From the NCBI GenBank assembly GCA_017165825.1, contig CM029372.1:4395278-4459277 (forward strand): DNA of 64,000 bases. Reading direction: 5' to 3'. Source of the DNA: Hepsetus odoe. Its lineage: Eukaryota > Chordata > Actinopteri > Characiformes > Hepsetidae. How positions within the stretch are numbered: the stretch's first letter is position 1; each line of letters begins with the position of its first letter. The position numbers and the translations under genes were made by a program. Positions 35,139-50,025 of the stretch are shown here, in pieces. The notes below the pieces were generated by a model. The model made no database searches and had not been told where the DNA came from. It was given only the letters and a program-made list of their open reading frames with translations.

Positions 35139-36280
35139 GTCTCTCTCTCTGTCTCTCTCTCTCTCTCTCTGTGTCTCTCTCTGTGTCTCTCTCTCTCTCT
35201 CTCTCTCTGTGTCTCTCTCTCTCTCTCTCTGTGTCTCTCTCTCTATATTAGAAAGTCTTGACTCTGGGCCAAGTTGTCTGGTTAAACTGAGAAATCCTGC
35301 TTTGCTGGAAGACCCTGTGGATTTTGGAGTTAACCTGATAACTTCAGCCTAAAATTGAGGCTCGTCCAATAGGATCTTCCCTCCTTTCCTTCCCTAATGG
35401 TTAGGCTTGACCCTAGCTGTAAAGCAAGCCTGTTCAACAGGGAAAGAGATGTGGGCAGTGCTGGTCTAGTGTTTAGGCTAGGCCCCAGGACCAGGTCATG
35501 GGTTCGTATCCCAAACCAAAAGATTGCCCTGAAGTTCCCTTGAGCAAGGTACTGTCCGCATCAATGCTTCCCGGGTGCTGAATATACCCAAAGCTCCACT
35601 GTGTGTGTCGGTGAATAGCAGAGGATGAGTTGTCGTGGTTCACTGTGTGCTATGCCCTTTTCACAATGTCAAATAGTCACTTTCACTTTCTGCTGTTCTG
35701 TGGCTAAACTGAGAAATCCCACTTTATTAACTTTCCCCTGGTCCTCCTGGAGCCCACTCAGTTTTGTTAAAGTAAGGATAAGACCAAATTGTGCAGGGGG
35801 ACTACAGCTGTCAAAGTAACCGCTGCCTATCTTGGGAAGATTCCCATGGTTGTTTGTCTCTTTAAACTATTCTTTTTTTTTTTTTTTTTTTTCTTAATGG
35901 AAGACCACCGCACTGCCTCATGGTTTGGAGAAGATTCCTCACCAAATTGGTTATTTGGTGATCAGCGAGGAGGGTGTACTTGCAGTAAGTTCATACACAT
36001 TAAGTTCCAAGATCAAGTTTCTTTCTTCTCATCTTGAGCACAGTTTACTGTCACACTTTTAAAAAGAGTGTTGAATTTTGAGAGTTCACAGGAGGCTGTT
36101 TGTGCTGTTCCTCTCAGTCTTCAGGAGAGCTGGAGAATGATGAGCACACGGCAGGGGTGATCATGCAGATGGTCCGAACAGCTTGTCGATTCAGGCTTCA
36201 TGGAGCAGCAGAGCCACCTTTCAAGCGCATGTCAGGTGGGAGACTGAGCCTCTGTACACACGCTGGACTGCTAGGGGTGA

Positions 36281-36316
<36 letters not shown>

Positions 36317-36448
36317 CCTAAACTAATACAACTCTAACTTTTGTCTACAGTGATGTTTGAGGACTACTTTTATGCAGTGACAATCTCTGGACAGAAAGTC
36401 TACGTAGTGAAACGGCAGAACAACCCACGGGAACCTGTGACAGTCTAA
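34733..36448 (+). CDS. lamtor4: Ragulator complex protein LAMTOR4
   Basis: Small roadblock-fold subunit of Ragulator, the lysosomal scaffold and exchange factor for Rag GTPases in amino-acid signalling to mTORC1. Exons: 34733-34735 (the ATG alone), 35904-35984 (TTALPHGLEKIPHQIGYLVI...), 36118-36235 (SSGELENDEHTAGVIMQMVR...), 36351-36448 (...VTISGQKVYVVKRQ and PREPVTV). Phases are 0, 0 and 1, and the total is 300 bases, 99 residues, the human length. Family blocks GYLV, GELENDE, FKRMS and SGQKVYVVKRQ are all present. Intron 1 begins gttcgt directly after the ATG, and intron 3 contains an AAT microsatellite (36282-36316). A poly-T tract precedes exon 2. The gene is driven from a CpG-rich promoter shared with atp6v1f. 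Confidence 0.95.
35099..35245. repeat. (CT)n / CTGT microsatellite in lamtor4 intron 1
   Basis: CT runs interrupted by gtgtct and gtctgtct words, about 145 bases. Confidence 0.95.
35458..35690 (+). mobile_element. SINE family B in lamtor4 intron 1
   Basis: Head ggcagtgctggtctagtgtt, B-box-like catgggttcgtatccc, body ccttgagcaaggtactgtcc, end aatagtcactttcactttc. Confidence 0.82.
36282..36316. repeat. (AAT)n microsatellite in lamtor4 intron 3
   Basis: About 11 AAT units, 35 bases upstream of exon 4. Confidence 0.95.
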
Positions 36449-37108
36449 AGAGAGAGAGATTTAAGTCAATGGACTACTCGCAGACAAACACACACACACT
36501 ATCTGATGCACTGGTTAAAATACACACACAAAACTTCATACCAGTTGAGGGTAAAGCAAATTTTTTTTCCCCCCAAAGTTAGGAAACCCTTGTGATCCAT
36601 GTTTCGGTTTTGTGGGTTTGTTTTTGGTGACCTTAATTCTAATGTCTCACTTTTGCCATCCATGGTGGTCCGCAGGAAGTCTTCATAAAGAGTCTTAAAT
36701 GGTTCTACTGATTCAGGCCCCCCCGTTCATGAGTCAATGAGGCATTTTGGATCATGTTTATCAGTAATGTCTAACCTTGAAGAAGTGCCTTTTAAAGGTG
36801 TGCGGCACTTGTTCAGAGAGAGCGATTATAGGTGCGATGTTATGTGAAAGCTCAAAGGGTAAGAAGACCTGGCTCATGGTTCTGGTTCTCAGCACTTCCA
36901 GGTGTTAAGTGGCAAATGTATCTATATAAGAAAAAAAGTCATGTCAGTTCATTTATTGATTTTCTTTCTATCTTGTCTGTTTTTTTTTTTGTTTTTTTTT
37001 TTTTATTTATCTCGTTATATGCTGGGTCAGACCTAGCAGAAACTGATATGTTCCATGTGAGACATTTTATCAACAGCACTGGGCCCATGCGTTGGGTTGT
37101 TGGTATTG

Positions 37109-37115
37109 AATAAAA
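37109..37115 (+). terminator. lamtor4: Polyadenylation signal, lamtor4
   Basis: AATAAAA, 660 bases after the stop codon. T-rich and C/A-rich DNA follows. Confidence 0.6.
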
Positions 37116-37384
37116 AACCTAATGTAAACACAGGTCTTTTATTGGTTTTATTTAGCAGATGGCTAGTTCATATTTTTGGTCATTTTAAGCATAATTGGTA
37201 ATATATAAAATATTTTTTTCTCATTACTGTGCGACACCACACAGGAAAACTAATATGAACTGATGATGTCATATTTCAGACTCCCAACAAGCACAAACCC
37301 TTTTAGCCAGTGCTTTTTGGCTGGGAGAATGAAGGTGCATTCTGAGGAATGAGGTCCAGGGTTCAATCCCCTTCATCTCCATTT

Positions 37385-37590
37385 CTTGGATTGGAAGGTT
37401 GTGGGTTTGAATCCCAGACCAGTAAGTTGCCCTAAGGTACCCTTGAGCAAGGTACCGTCTCATCACTGCTCCTTAGGTCGCTTTCAATAGCTGCCCCTGC
37501 TGCATGCGTGTGTGGGTGAAATACAGAAGTAGAATTTCGTTGTGTGTCCCTGTGTGCTGTGCCGTGTTTCACAATAACAAGACTAGTCTG
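37385..37590 (+). mobile_element. SINE family B between lamtor4 and arf5
   Basis: Body words ttgccctaaggtacccttga and gagcaaggtaccgtctcatc, with the 3' part gaatttcgttgtgtgtccct. The head is degenerate. Confidence 0.78.
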
Positions 37591-37973
37591 AATCAGTTCA
37601 CTGAAATAACGAGCTGGGGTGATCACCACCAGTATGTTACAAGTTTACCATTAATGATGAAGGCAACAGTAAGCTTGCAATATGTTTTATCATAAACCTG
37701 TGGAAAGGGAATAACCATTAAACCTTTTCCTCTTGTATTCTCTTTTGGACCAAAATAAAAAGGAATTTGGTGCACTTTTAAAAAGCTGGTTGCCAGTTGT
37801 CCAGCTGCTGGGGGGCCACATGTTGAGACTGGAAATCTTCAGACAAGATCAGTCACCTTACAAACACTGTTACCTAAACCCTGCCACTAACTTTTTTTTT
37901 TTATTGATAAATAATGCACTGGTATCTTTACAAATCAGACAGTAAACTGCAGTTGAACTTAGAGAGAAGTATC

Positions 37974-37979
37974 TTTATT
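37974..37979 (-). terminator. arf5: Polyadenylation signal, arf5
   Basis: AATAAA on the minus strand, about 515 bases past the arf5 stop. lamtor4 and arf5 are convergent, with their ends about 850 bases apart. Confidence 0.55.
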
Positions 37980-38491
37980 GCATTATGAAGGCCTTAAATG
38001 TGACTCGAAAGCCTTCACAGACTAATGGAATGAATCCTTTCAGAAGTGACATTGCGGAATGAGTGGCTTTAAGGCAGGGAAGAAGGTGGGCCAACTATCC
38101 CTTCCTTCTCTCCCTGTGAATTTTCAGTCAACTCCCACCCCATATCCATAAAACACAAGAATTCTGACAAACACGAGATTATGTCTCTCAAAACATGCAA
38201 CTTAAAACACTGTACTGCTGAGGGTCATAGTGGCATGAAGAAGCTTTCTAAAAACAATCAGTAAGGAGTGCAGCTTGGAAGAAAATGAGGAAGAAACATG
38301 ACGGAAATGTTTCAAAACAGGAGCTGATTGCAAAGTTCATCCACATGCTATCCAGCATATATATTCATGACAATCGGTTTCCCCAGTTGAAATGTATGTC
38401 CAGCACATCTTCCTCTTTCACTTGTTTCCTTTCACCTTCTTTCAACTGCTTCTCCTCTCTGGTCCTGTCCAGTCGGGTTTTTCCCCCAGTT

Positions 38492-43372
<4,881 letters not shown>

Positions 43373-43502
43373 GCTGGTGGAAGAGAGGGACTCTCGCTCG
43401 GTGCAGATGAAGAGATGAAGAGGGAGAAGTCTGGAGGCGGAACCCTGTCCGAGCGATCAGTCGGTCCGAGTCTCTACACTCCGCAGGTCGACGCGGAAGA
43501 GG

Positions 43503-43526
43503 TGACGTCACTGGCGGGTGACGTCA
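43503..43526. promoter_or_regulatory. arf5: Two perfect CRE octamers upstream of arf5
   Basis: TGACGTCA at 43503-43510 and again at 43519-43526, start to start 16 bases, 130-155 bases upstream of the arf5 ATG. These are the full palindromic CREB/ATF/CREB3-type sites. Confidence 0.65.
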
Positions 43527-43562
43527 AAATCAGCTCTGGTTTAGTCCAATAGATTATTTCTG

Positions 43563-43778
43563 AAGAGTTGGTGTGCTGAGTTGAGTTTGTGTGCTGTGTT
43601 TGTGTGCTGTGTTGGTGTGCTGTGTTGAGTTTGTGTGCTGTGTTTGTGTGCTGTGTTTGTGTGCTGAGTTGAGTTTGTGTGCTGTGTTTGTGTGCTGTGT
43701 TGAGTTTGTGTGCTGAGTTGAGTTTGTGTGCTGTGTTGAGTTTGTGTGCTGAGTTGGAGTTTGTGTGCTGAGTTGCTC
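43563..43778. repeat. Minisatellite of gtgtgctgtgtt/gtgtgctgagttgagttt units
   Basis: About 14 units of 13-18 bases built from gtgtgctg followed by tgttt or agttgagttt. The array begins some 35 bases beyond the CRE pair. Asn/Thr/Gln/His-rich minus frames over it are artefacts. Confidence 0.93.
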
Positions 43779-44084
43779 TGAAATTCTTTTCTAGCGACTG
43801 TATTTTTTTTTTTTCCATTCAGCAAAAATAAGGCAACAAAAAATCTGCCTTTTTCATTTTTTACCCTTAAATTTCACTAAAACAAAACTGAGTCATTTGG
43901 AGAAGTGACATGACAGGGGACCATTTCTGTGGAAAAATGCATTCTGCTAATAATTCATTCTTTTTTTTAAAGAAGTATGGAGTAAATGCTGACTGAAGGT
44001 TCAACTCAAGTCTCAGGAATGTTAACCAGTGAGCGATTCAAAACATTTTTCCAAAATAATCTAGTCCTTTTGTTACGATGGTGG

Positions 44085-44347
44085 TGATTGTTACTGTTAT
44101 TATCTTGTTCTTTTGCCACAGCGGATCAGCTGTCTCCATTTCTTCCGGTCTTCTGCATCTTCCTGCTTCAAACCGACCACCTGCATGTCCTCTCTCACCA
44201 CGTCCATAAACCTCCTCTTTGGTCTTCCTCTTCTCCTCTTTCCTGGCAGCTCCATCGTCAACATCCTTCTTCCAATATAATCCTCGTCTCTCCTCTGCAC
44301 ATGTCCAAACCAACGAAACCTTGCTTCTCTCATTTTGTCTCCATGTA
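44085..44347 (-). pseudogene. RTE-like LINE C-terminal tail, copy 4
   Basis: The minus strand reads ARFRWFGHVQRRDEDYIGRR, MLTMELPGKRRRGRPKRRFM, DVVREDMQVVGLKQEDAEDR. This is the conserved ORF2 tail of this LINE family and is well preserved. It stops abruptly at 44347, where the foldback element begins. Confidence 0.88.
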
Positions 44348-44907
44348 CAGGACTGTGCAAAAGTTTTAGGCAGGTGTGGGGAAAAGATGCTGTAAACAAA
44401 GAATGCTTTCAGAATTGGAAGTGTTCATCATTTATTTTCATCAATCAACAAAATGCAGTGAATGAACAAAAGAGAAATCTAAATCAGATCAATATTTGGT
44501 GTGACCACCCTTTGCCTTCAAAACAGCATCAATTCTTCTAGGTACACTTGCACACAGTTGTTGAAGGAACTCGGCTGGTAGGTTGTTCCAAACATCTTGG
44601 AGAACTAACCGCAGATCTTCTGTGGATGTAGCTTCCTCACATCCTTCTGTCTCTTCATGTGATCCAGACACACTGGATGATGTTGAGATCAGGGCTCTGT
44701 GGGGGCCAGAAGAATTGATGCTGGTTTGAAGGCAAAAGGTAGTAACACCAAATATTGATTTGATTTAGATTTTTCTTTTGTTCGCTCACTTTGCATTTTG
44801 TAAATTGATAAAAATAAACGATTTATTTATTTTATTATTTATATTTCTGAAAGCATTCTTTGTTTACAGCATTTTTTCCACACCTGCCTAAAACTTTTGC
44901 ACAGTAC
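44348..44907. mobile_element. Foldback DNA transposon with long inverted repeats
   Basis: The left end gactgtgcaaaagttttagg and the right end cctaaaacttttgcacagta are inverted copies. The complementarity continues inward through gtaaacaaagaatgctttca and tcagatcaatatttggtgtg to about 44540 on the left and 44708 on the right, so each arm is roughly 190 bases of a 555-base element. The ends resemble Tc1/mariner-type fish elements. No coding capacity, apart from a 60-residue spurious minus frame. Confidence 0.85.
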
Positions 44908-45832
44908 TCGACATCAATCAGAGACCCTGAAAGCCTGCTGTTTCAAAGGAACACTCTGCCAGTACAAATAAATTTTGACAGAACAATTGTTTTATTAAAA
45001 GCTGCAATGAACATTTTTAATAACAATACTATGGAGTCATATTTACTGCGATGTTGGAGAATTGTCAGTGGATGTGCATCAGAGGAAGATTTAGAATTTT
45101 GTATAGTTCGATCCTGCAAAAGTCATCTAATGAGACAGGCAAGTGAAATTTGTAAGAAGCAGTACAGTGGTAAAGATGTGAGATACACAGTTGGGATGTT
45201 CATATTCAGCATCCTGGCAAATTGTCGTCTATGCAAGAAATTTGCGCATGATGTGTGCATTATACTAGAGCAAATATCATACCAAATCTGTAGAGATGAG
45301 TCTTTCAAATATCAAATCTAAAGTTCAAAAATTAAATATACAGGAAGAACCTGAAGACACAACATCATATGTGAAAGAGGAAAGTTGTCCAACTGTTGAA
45401 AGAGTAAAATCCCCCTTCCTGAACCAGTTTCAGTCGATTAGCTTGAAATGTGAAGGTGAGACAATATTAGAATTGTTTCAGAGGAATTCTTATTTTGGTC
45501 CAACATTGCTTGATAAATTATTTTGCAACTTTCTTCCTGTTATTGCTTTATTACTTTCAGGTGACTTGTCAAGATTTTCTGCTTCCTATAAAGTAATGCA
45601 GAAATCTGAAAATGAAACCACAGCAATTTGTGAGGTGACATTTAAAATACAAAACGTACAAAACATTTCGGGTGAAGGAAGAATGAGAGTTGATGAATGT
45701 ATAATTAAACTTCATGATTTGTACAGAGCAAGGGAAAGAGAGTTCTGTGAAAAAGTACGACTAAAAGCACTGAAACGACATCTGAGCCAGAGGAAACATG
45801 GAATAAAAAGAAAAAAGTACCAAAATATCTAA
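44908..45832 (+). pseudogene. DDE-type transposase remnant (KDZ/MULE-like), C-terminal half
   Basis: Two overlapping frames joined by one frameshift near 45300. The first (in frame from 44908) has LPVQINFDRTIVLLKAAMNI, then YLLRCWRIVSG and CKSHLMRQAS, the layout of an 'xxDfs.a...a...fN ... Yl..C..i..g ... C.sH' transposase core with a candidate catalytic Asp. The second (45296-45832) has NSYFGPTLLDKLFCNFLPVI and ENETTAICEVTFKIQN, where the Glu of CEVTFKIQN matches the usual E-x-x-F of the third catalytic residue, then a basic C-terminus. The N-terminal half is missing because the foldback element abuts it. Assignment to the KDZ or Mutator superfamilies is by motif only. Confidence 0.55.
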
Positions 45833-45839
45833 AAAAAAC

Positions 45840-47322
45840 TTTTCAAAAGCCACCAGCAAGACACACAAACGTTTTTAGTCTCAATGAGAAATGTATTGTA
45901 AATTACAGCTCCCCAAACAGTCAAAGTAAAAGCCCTACAAAGGTTCCAATAACGACAGACATTTGTGAATTCGAACACATTTGTCAAAATTGTTGGTTCA
46001 GTTCAGTTGTCCAATGTTTTCTACATATTCCAATAGTAAGAAAAATCTTTCTAACTTACAGTGTACCACATATTTTACAAAATTAATCTATACAGGCTCA
46101 TTTAGCTAGTTTTTTGCAATTTGCAACATCACATCCAGGGTGCACGATAAACTCTACAGATATAAAATGCAGGGTTGACACAGAAGAGCAGATTTTTATA
46201 AGAGCACATTTTCTCTTAAAGAAATCTGCTCTTCTGTGTCAACCCTGCATTTTGGACAACAAAACGATCCTTTAGACTCTGTGTTCCCTTTTATGTCGTG
46301 GATTAAAGCACTGCACCTTAAAACAGAAGTAACAGTAACACACAGGCTCACTTGTATCAATTGTAATTGCATAAATATTAAGGAGCTAGATTTAAATTCC
46401 ATATTTTTTGTTAATGTGGGAAAAAAAATCTACTTCTGTGTATGAGCTCTTTAGAAATAAGATGGAATGTGATGACAACTTTGGGAGCTGTGATAAATGC
46501 CATGGACCTTATAGAGTTCAGACTTGTTGGAAAAGTAGTCCAGACGTTTTTATTATTTTTGCTTGCTGTCCAGGATTATCAAAACCTATTCGTACCCAAG
46601 CTGAAGCCTTAATAGAATGTTGTTTAGAAGATGGGGGAACACAGACCTATAGATTAAAATCCATTTCCTGTCATACAGGGGAATCTTCCAGATATGGACA
46701 TTATTGGTCTTTGAATGACCTTAATATTTCTTTAGAACCGCTGTCTAACATGGAAGAACAAACAAGTGGTGTACTGTATTTTTATGAAAAAGTAACCCAG
46801 TTACAAAAAACAAGTACCTTAAATAACAGAGCAGTCATACATAAACAGGAATCATCAGGTTCTTCTAACATAAGGTTTGAATTACCAGAATTAGAGCTTA
46901 AAGAAAGCAATGGAGACATCAGTGCATCTCCCATATTGTTTTATGTCAGGTTTACCAAAGCTTTTCAGTTGTGTAGTCAAAGACTTAAACAAGCTGCAAG
47001 TATATCATCATCAAAGTACTTGCACAATGCAGTTGTTGTATTGCAAACATCTGGATCAGTCAAAATCAGCAACACTTTTCAGCAGTATAAGATTTCAGCA
47101 AGGAATATCAGAAACGTGATTGCAAGTTTATTTTCGCAAACACTGTCTGCAAATTTTCTTGCAAATGATTTGTTTAATCTTCATATGTATGTCGATCTTA
47201 GTTGCGCTAAATGTACAGATGGTGTCTTTCAATACAGGTCTGAATATATTTTAACAGTGACTAGAGTGTGTGCACACCTCTCTGTACGACGCTGTCTTGC
47301 CAAAAATGTTTCAGCTCTTTAA
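45840..47322 (+). pseudogene. Ubiquitin-specific protease (USP, C19) domain carried by the element
   Basis: Cys box ICQNCWFSSVVQCFLHIPIV with the candidate nucleophile codon at 45991-45993. The zinc ribbon has half CINC at 46353 and half CDKC at 46489, separated by a frameshift in a poly-A run near 46425. The P.vFIIfA block (SSPDVFIIFACCPG) and the His box YRLKSISCHTGESSRYGHYW (His codon 46699-46701) follow. This is the full order of a USP catalytic domain. At least two frameshifts and several stops lie between the Cys box and the zinc ribbon, and a 32-base inverted repeat sits there. The longest intact frame, 46408-47322 (304 residues), continues 200 residues beyond the His box without a domain I know. 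Confidence 0.72.
46164..46253. repeat. Perfect 32-base inverted repeat
   Basis: 46164-46195 and 46222-46253 are exact reverse complements (arms begin aaaatgcagggttgacacag), with a 26-base loop. It lies inside the broken USP coding region. Confidence 0.95.
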
Positions 47323-47524
47323 CAGTCAGCAGTGTGAAAATTGTCCATCTACCTCAATCACTTTTAATTAGTTCAAATTCCAAATGAGGTGCACCGCCAC
47401 AACTTTTAAAAGTCTTCAGTTTTTAAGGAAAATGTATTTACAATAAGAGCTGCTTTATTGTGTTTTTAGAAATATCCCTACACTTCAATTTATACAATAA
47501 ATTCAAACAACGAATGGAACCTAA

Positions 47525-48290
47525 ATGATAATAATGTTGTTAAATATTCCTTTGATATTGATGTTCATTTCAAATGTAGATTTTTGGCTTTTGGCCTATG
47601 ATGCCAGTGAAGAAGTGGTTTTACAAAACCGTTACTCAACAGAGATTAGTCAAACCTGTTCATCTGACTGTAATTACAGTATTCAAATACACAACATACA
47701 CGTGTTCCGACAGAACTCACACAAAACAGCCGTCTTTCAAAAGAAGACGTTGACATTCTTAGAGGTGGGAAATGGCTAAATGACAGGATATTAGATGCAT
47801 TCATGCAGCTTCTAAGAAACAATAACAAGGACACTTTAATCATGCCATGTATATTTTCTTTGCTGCAAAGATATAGAAGTCCTTCCTAGTCCACCTAAAG
47901 ACAGAAATAACTGGTGGTATTTTAATAATGTAATTGTCCCATTTAACATAAACTCATGTCATTGGGTAATTGTATTATTTAACTTGCATAGGTTCAGAAA
48001 AAATAATAATATATAACGATTCATGAAGGTATCATGGACTCTTTAGATGCATACACAGAGGAAATGAAACATTCTCACAGTACTACAAAAATTCTTAATA
48101 GCCTAATACATGATACTGCACAATGATGTGATAGGGCTACAATTTGAAATTTAACTTTATCATTATTGCCCATATTTTGAAAAACAAACGGATTACAGCA
48201 GTTGTGGATTATATGTTTGTTTATCTGCAAAGTCATTATTGTTTGGTGGAAATTACACAAGGCTTTCTGCAGAAGACATGAGAAAAGCTA
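47525..48290 (+). pseudogene. ULP1/C48 SUMO-protease-like domain of the same element
   Basis: 47741-47880 gives EDVDILRGGKWLNDRILDAF and MQLLRNNN, the WLND entry motif of ULP1 peptidases. 47895-47995 gives NNWWYFNNVIVPFN then NSCHWVIVLFNL, with catalytic His at 47960-47962. IYNDS at 48009-48023 supplies the Asp. QTDYSSCGLYVC at 48185-48220 supplies the oxyanion Gln and nucleophile Cys (48203-48205), followed by an intact end AEDMRKAMN and a stop at 48294. The blocks lie in different frames with stops between them, so it is inactive. Order and spacing match C48 peptidases. It follows the USP part on the same strand. Confidence 0.72.
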
Positions 48291-48344
48291 TGAACTGAGA
48301 GCACACACCTTTCTACAACCTCAGTGACATCTAGGTCATCTAGG

Positions 48345-48487
48345 GGTGGTGGTGGTCTAGTGGTAGGATACTGACCTATGGACCTGTGGCTCAAGAGGTC
48401 CTAGGATCAAATCCCAACTCTAGCACTACCACCACTGGGTCCCTGGGTCGCTCTGCATAAGAGCACCTGCTAAATGCTGTAAAGGTC
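48345..48487 (+). mobile_element. SINE family A, internally shortened
   Basis: Head gtggtggtctagtggtagga, B box taggatcaaatcccaactc, then a jump to ctctgcataagagcacctgc. The central ctgagcaagaccc part is deleted. Confidence 0.8.
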
Positions 48488-49988
48488 CATCTAGCAGAGT
48501 AAAGTTTTGATTTATGTACTCCTGTATTTAGATTTGTGTTGTGGTCCTAGTGAAACATTTTACTGTGTTGGAGTCTCTCTCTCTGCCTCTCTGTTTGTGT
48601 GTCTCTGCTTGTGTGTGTCCTTCCAGGTCCTTGGCTGCAGGCTTGCGGGGCAACCCCCCCATACTTGAAAGCAATTGGGCTTTAGTGGAACTGGACTGGA
48701 AGTAAGACCAAGGAGAGCAGAAGATGAAGCAGTGTGTGTGTTTGTGTGTGGGTAGAGACACACCTGTGGTGTTTGAGTGTTCAGGAATTGTTAAGTAAAA
48801 TGCATAAACTTCACTGTACACAGCTTTGTCATTTGTTTCATTGTTTCCTTTGGACCAAGCTGGAAAAGCTAGGTGCCGTATTTGCTGCTTTTCTCCAGGT
48901 TTTGAGTTATTTAGGGAGAGAGACTAGAGCCCTGTCATTTTTGTTTCTTTTGTTTGGAAGGTTATGCAGTGGACTGGGGAGAGTGAGTTTGGCTTTTGTT
49001 TGGTATTTTCTGACCCTGGAGAGATGGCACTTTTTGTTTACTGGTAATTATGCATTTTCAGTATGTTCTGAAAAAGCTGTACACCTGTTGTCCAAATATG
49101 AAATCAGGCTGAATTACCGCCTTTTGGTGTCTGTGTTTAAAACCCAGCAAACTTTAAATGATGCTTATTTCATATATCTGACACTTGTTTGTATTAAAGT
49201 ACAGATAGTAGAATGTACCTGAGTAGGTCTGATGCTGACACCATCCTTTACTGATGTATAATGCGTATACATTTGACCCTATGTGAAATCAGGCCTAATT
49301 TTTTGGTGTCTGTGTTTAAAACCCAGCTAATTTTTAATGACGCATATCTGATATATCTGACACCTGTAGAGTTAGTAGAATATATTGAAATATTTTTGTT
49401 TCTTTTATAGATTGTTTAGAACTAGGTAAAGTGTGGAAAATCTATATAAACCAGACATGTAATGCATTTTCTTCCTGGTTTATTTTTTTATACACGTTTT
49501 AATCAATAAATACGGCAATTACGTCGATGCCATTGTAATATATAATGGCAATATTTATTATTCTTTCATGTAAATGGACTGAAATGTAAAAATCGATTGA
49601 GCAAACCGGACTTTTATTTTGATACACCAAAGAGAAATTGCAACCGGAAGTCTCCCTCCTATTCTTCAATTTCACACTGCTTTGTTGACACGTAGTAGCT
49701 GACAGACGGTTATATTTGAATACAGCTGCATTTTCAACATTTCACAAAAGGTTGATGAAGAATCATATTCTAAACATACTTAAAGTGTTGCTGGGGAGAT
49801 CGTGATGCCGTGCGACCGGCTGGGTTTGTTTTTGTTCGACGTTATTTTATATTAGCGTTGTGCTACAGAAACCTAAACCCTACCTTCAACCCTACACCTT
49901 AATCCAGAACCATAAACATAGTACAAAAGGTTCCGGTTTCGGTGGGTAGCTTTAAAAGTCAGAACAGCGGCTGGTGGTCATTAGAGCG
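48488..49988. other. Intergenic upstream of gcc1, with a small tandem duplication
   Basis: 49099-49186 and 49284-49365 are similar (shared gtgtctgtgtttaaaaccca and catatctgacac), a tandem duplication with about 185-base shift. The 162-residue frame at 48734-49222 runs through the first copy, has no domain and is not called. An ETS-type ccggaagt lies near 49644-49651. Confidence 0.5.
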
Positions 49989-50025
49989 ATGAAGTGAGGA
50001 GAGTGATGGAAGAGTGAGAGTGAAG
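49989..50025 (+). other. gcc1: Likely 5' UTR exon of gcc1 with two minimal uORFs
   Basis: The donor ggtacg after tgaag at 50025 pairs with the acceptor gttgcag at 50471-50477. The exon's upstream limit is not visible. It contains ATG-AAG-TGA at 49989 and ATG-GAA-GAG-TGA at about 50005, both short open frames ahead of the main start. Confidence 0.5.

Noticed and set aside
43474..43825. Asn/Thr/Gln/His-rich minus frames (114 and 94 residues)
   Set aside because: Translation of the gtgtgctg minisatellite upstream of arf5; no start context, splice structure or domain.
48734..49222. 162-residue Leu/Phe-rich frame that looks membrane-like
   Set aside because: Starts in a GT-rich tract, crosses a tandemly duplicated non-coding unit and has no family motif or splice context.
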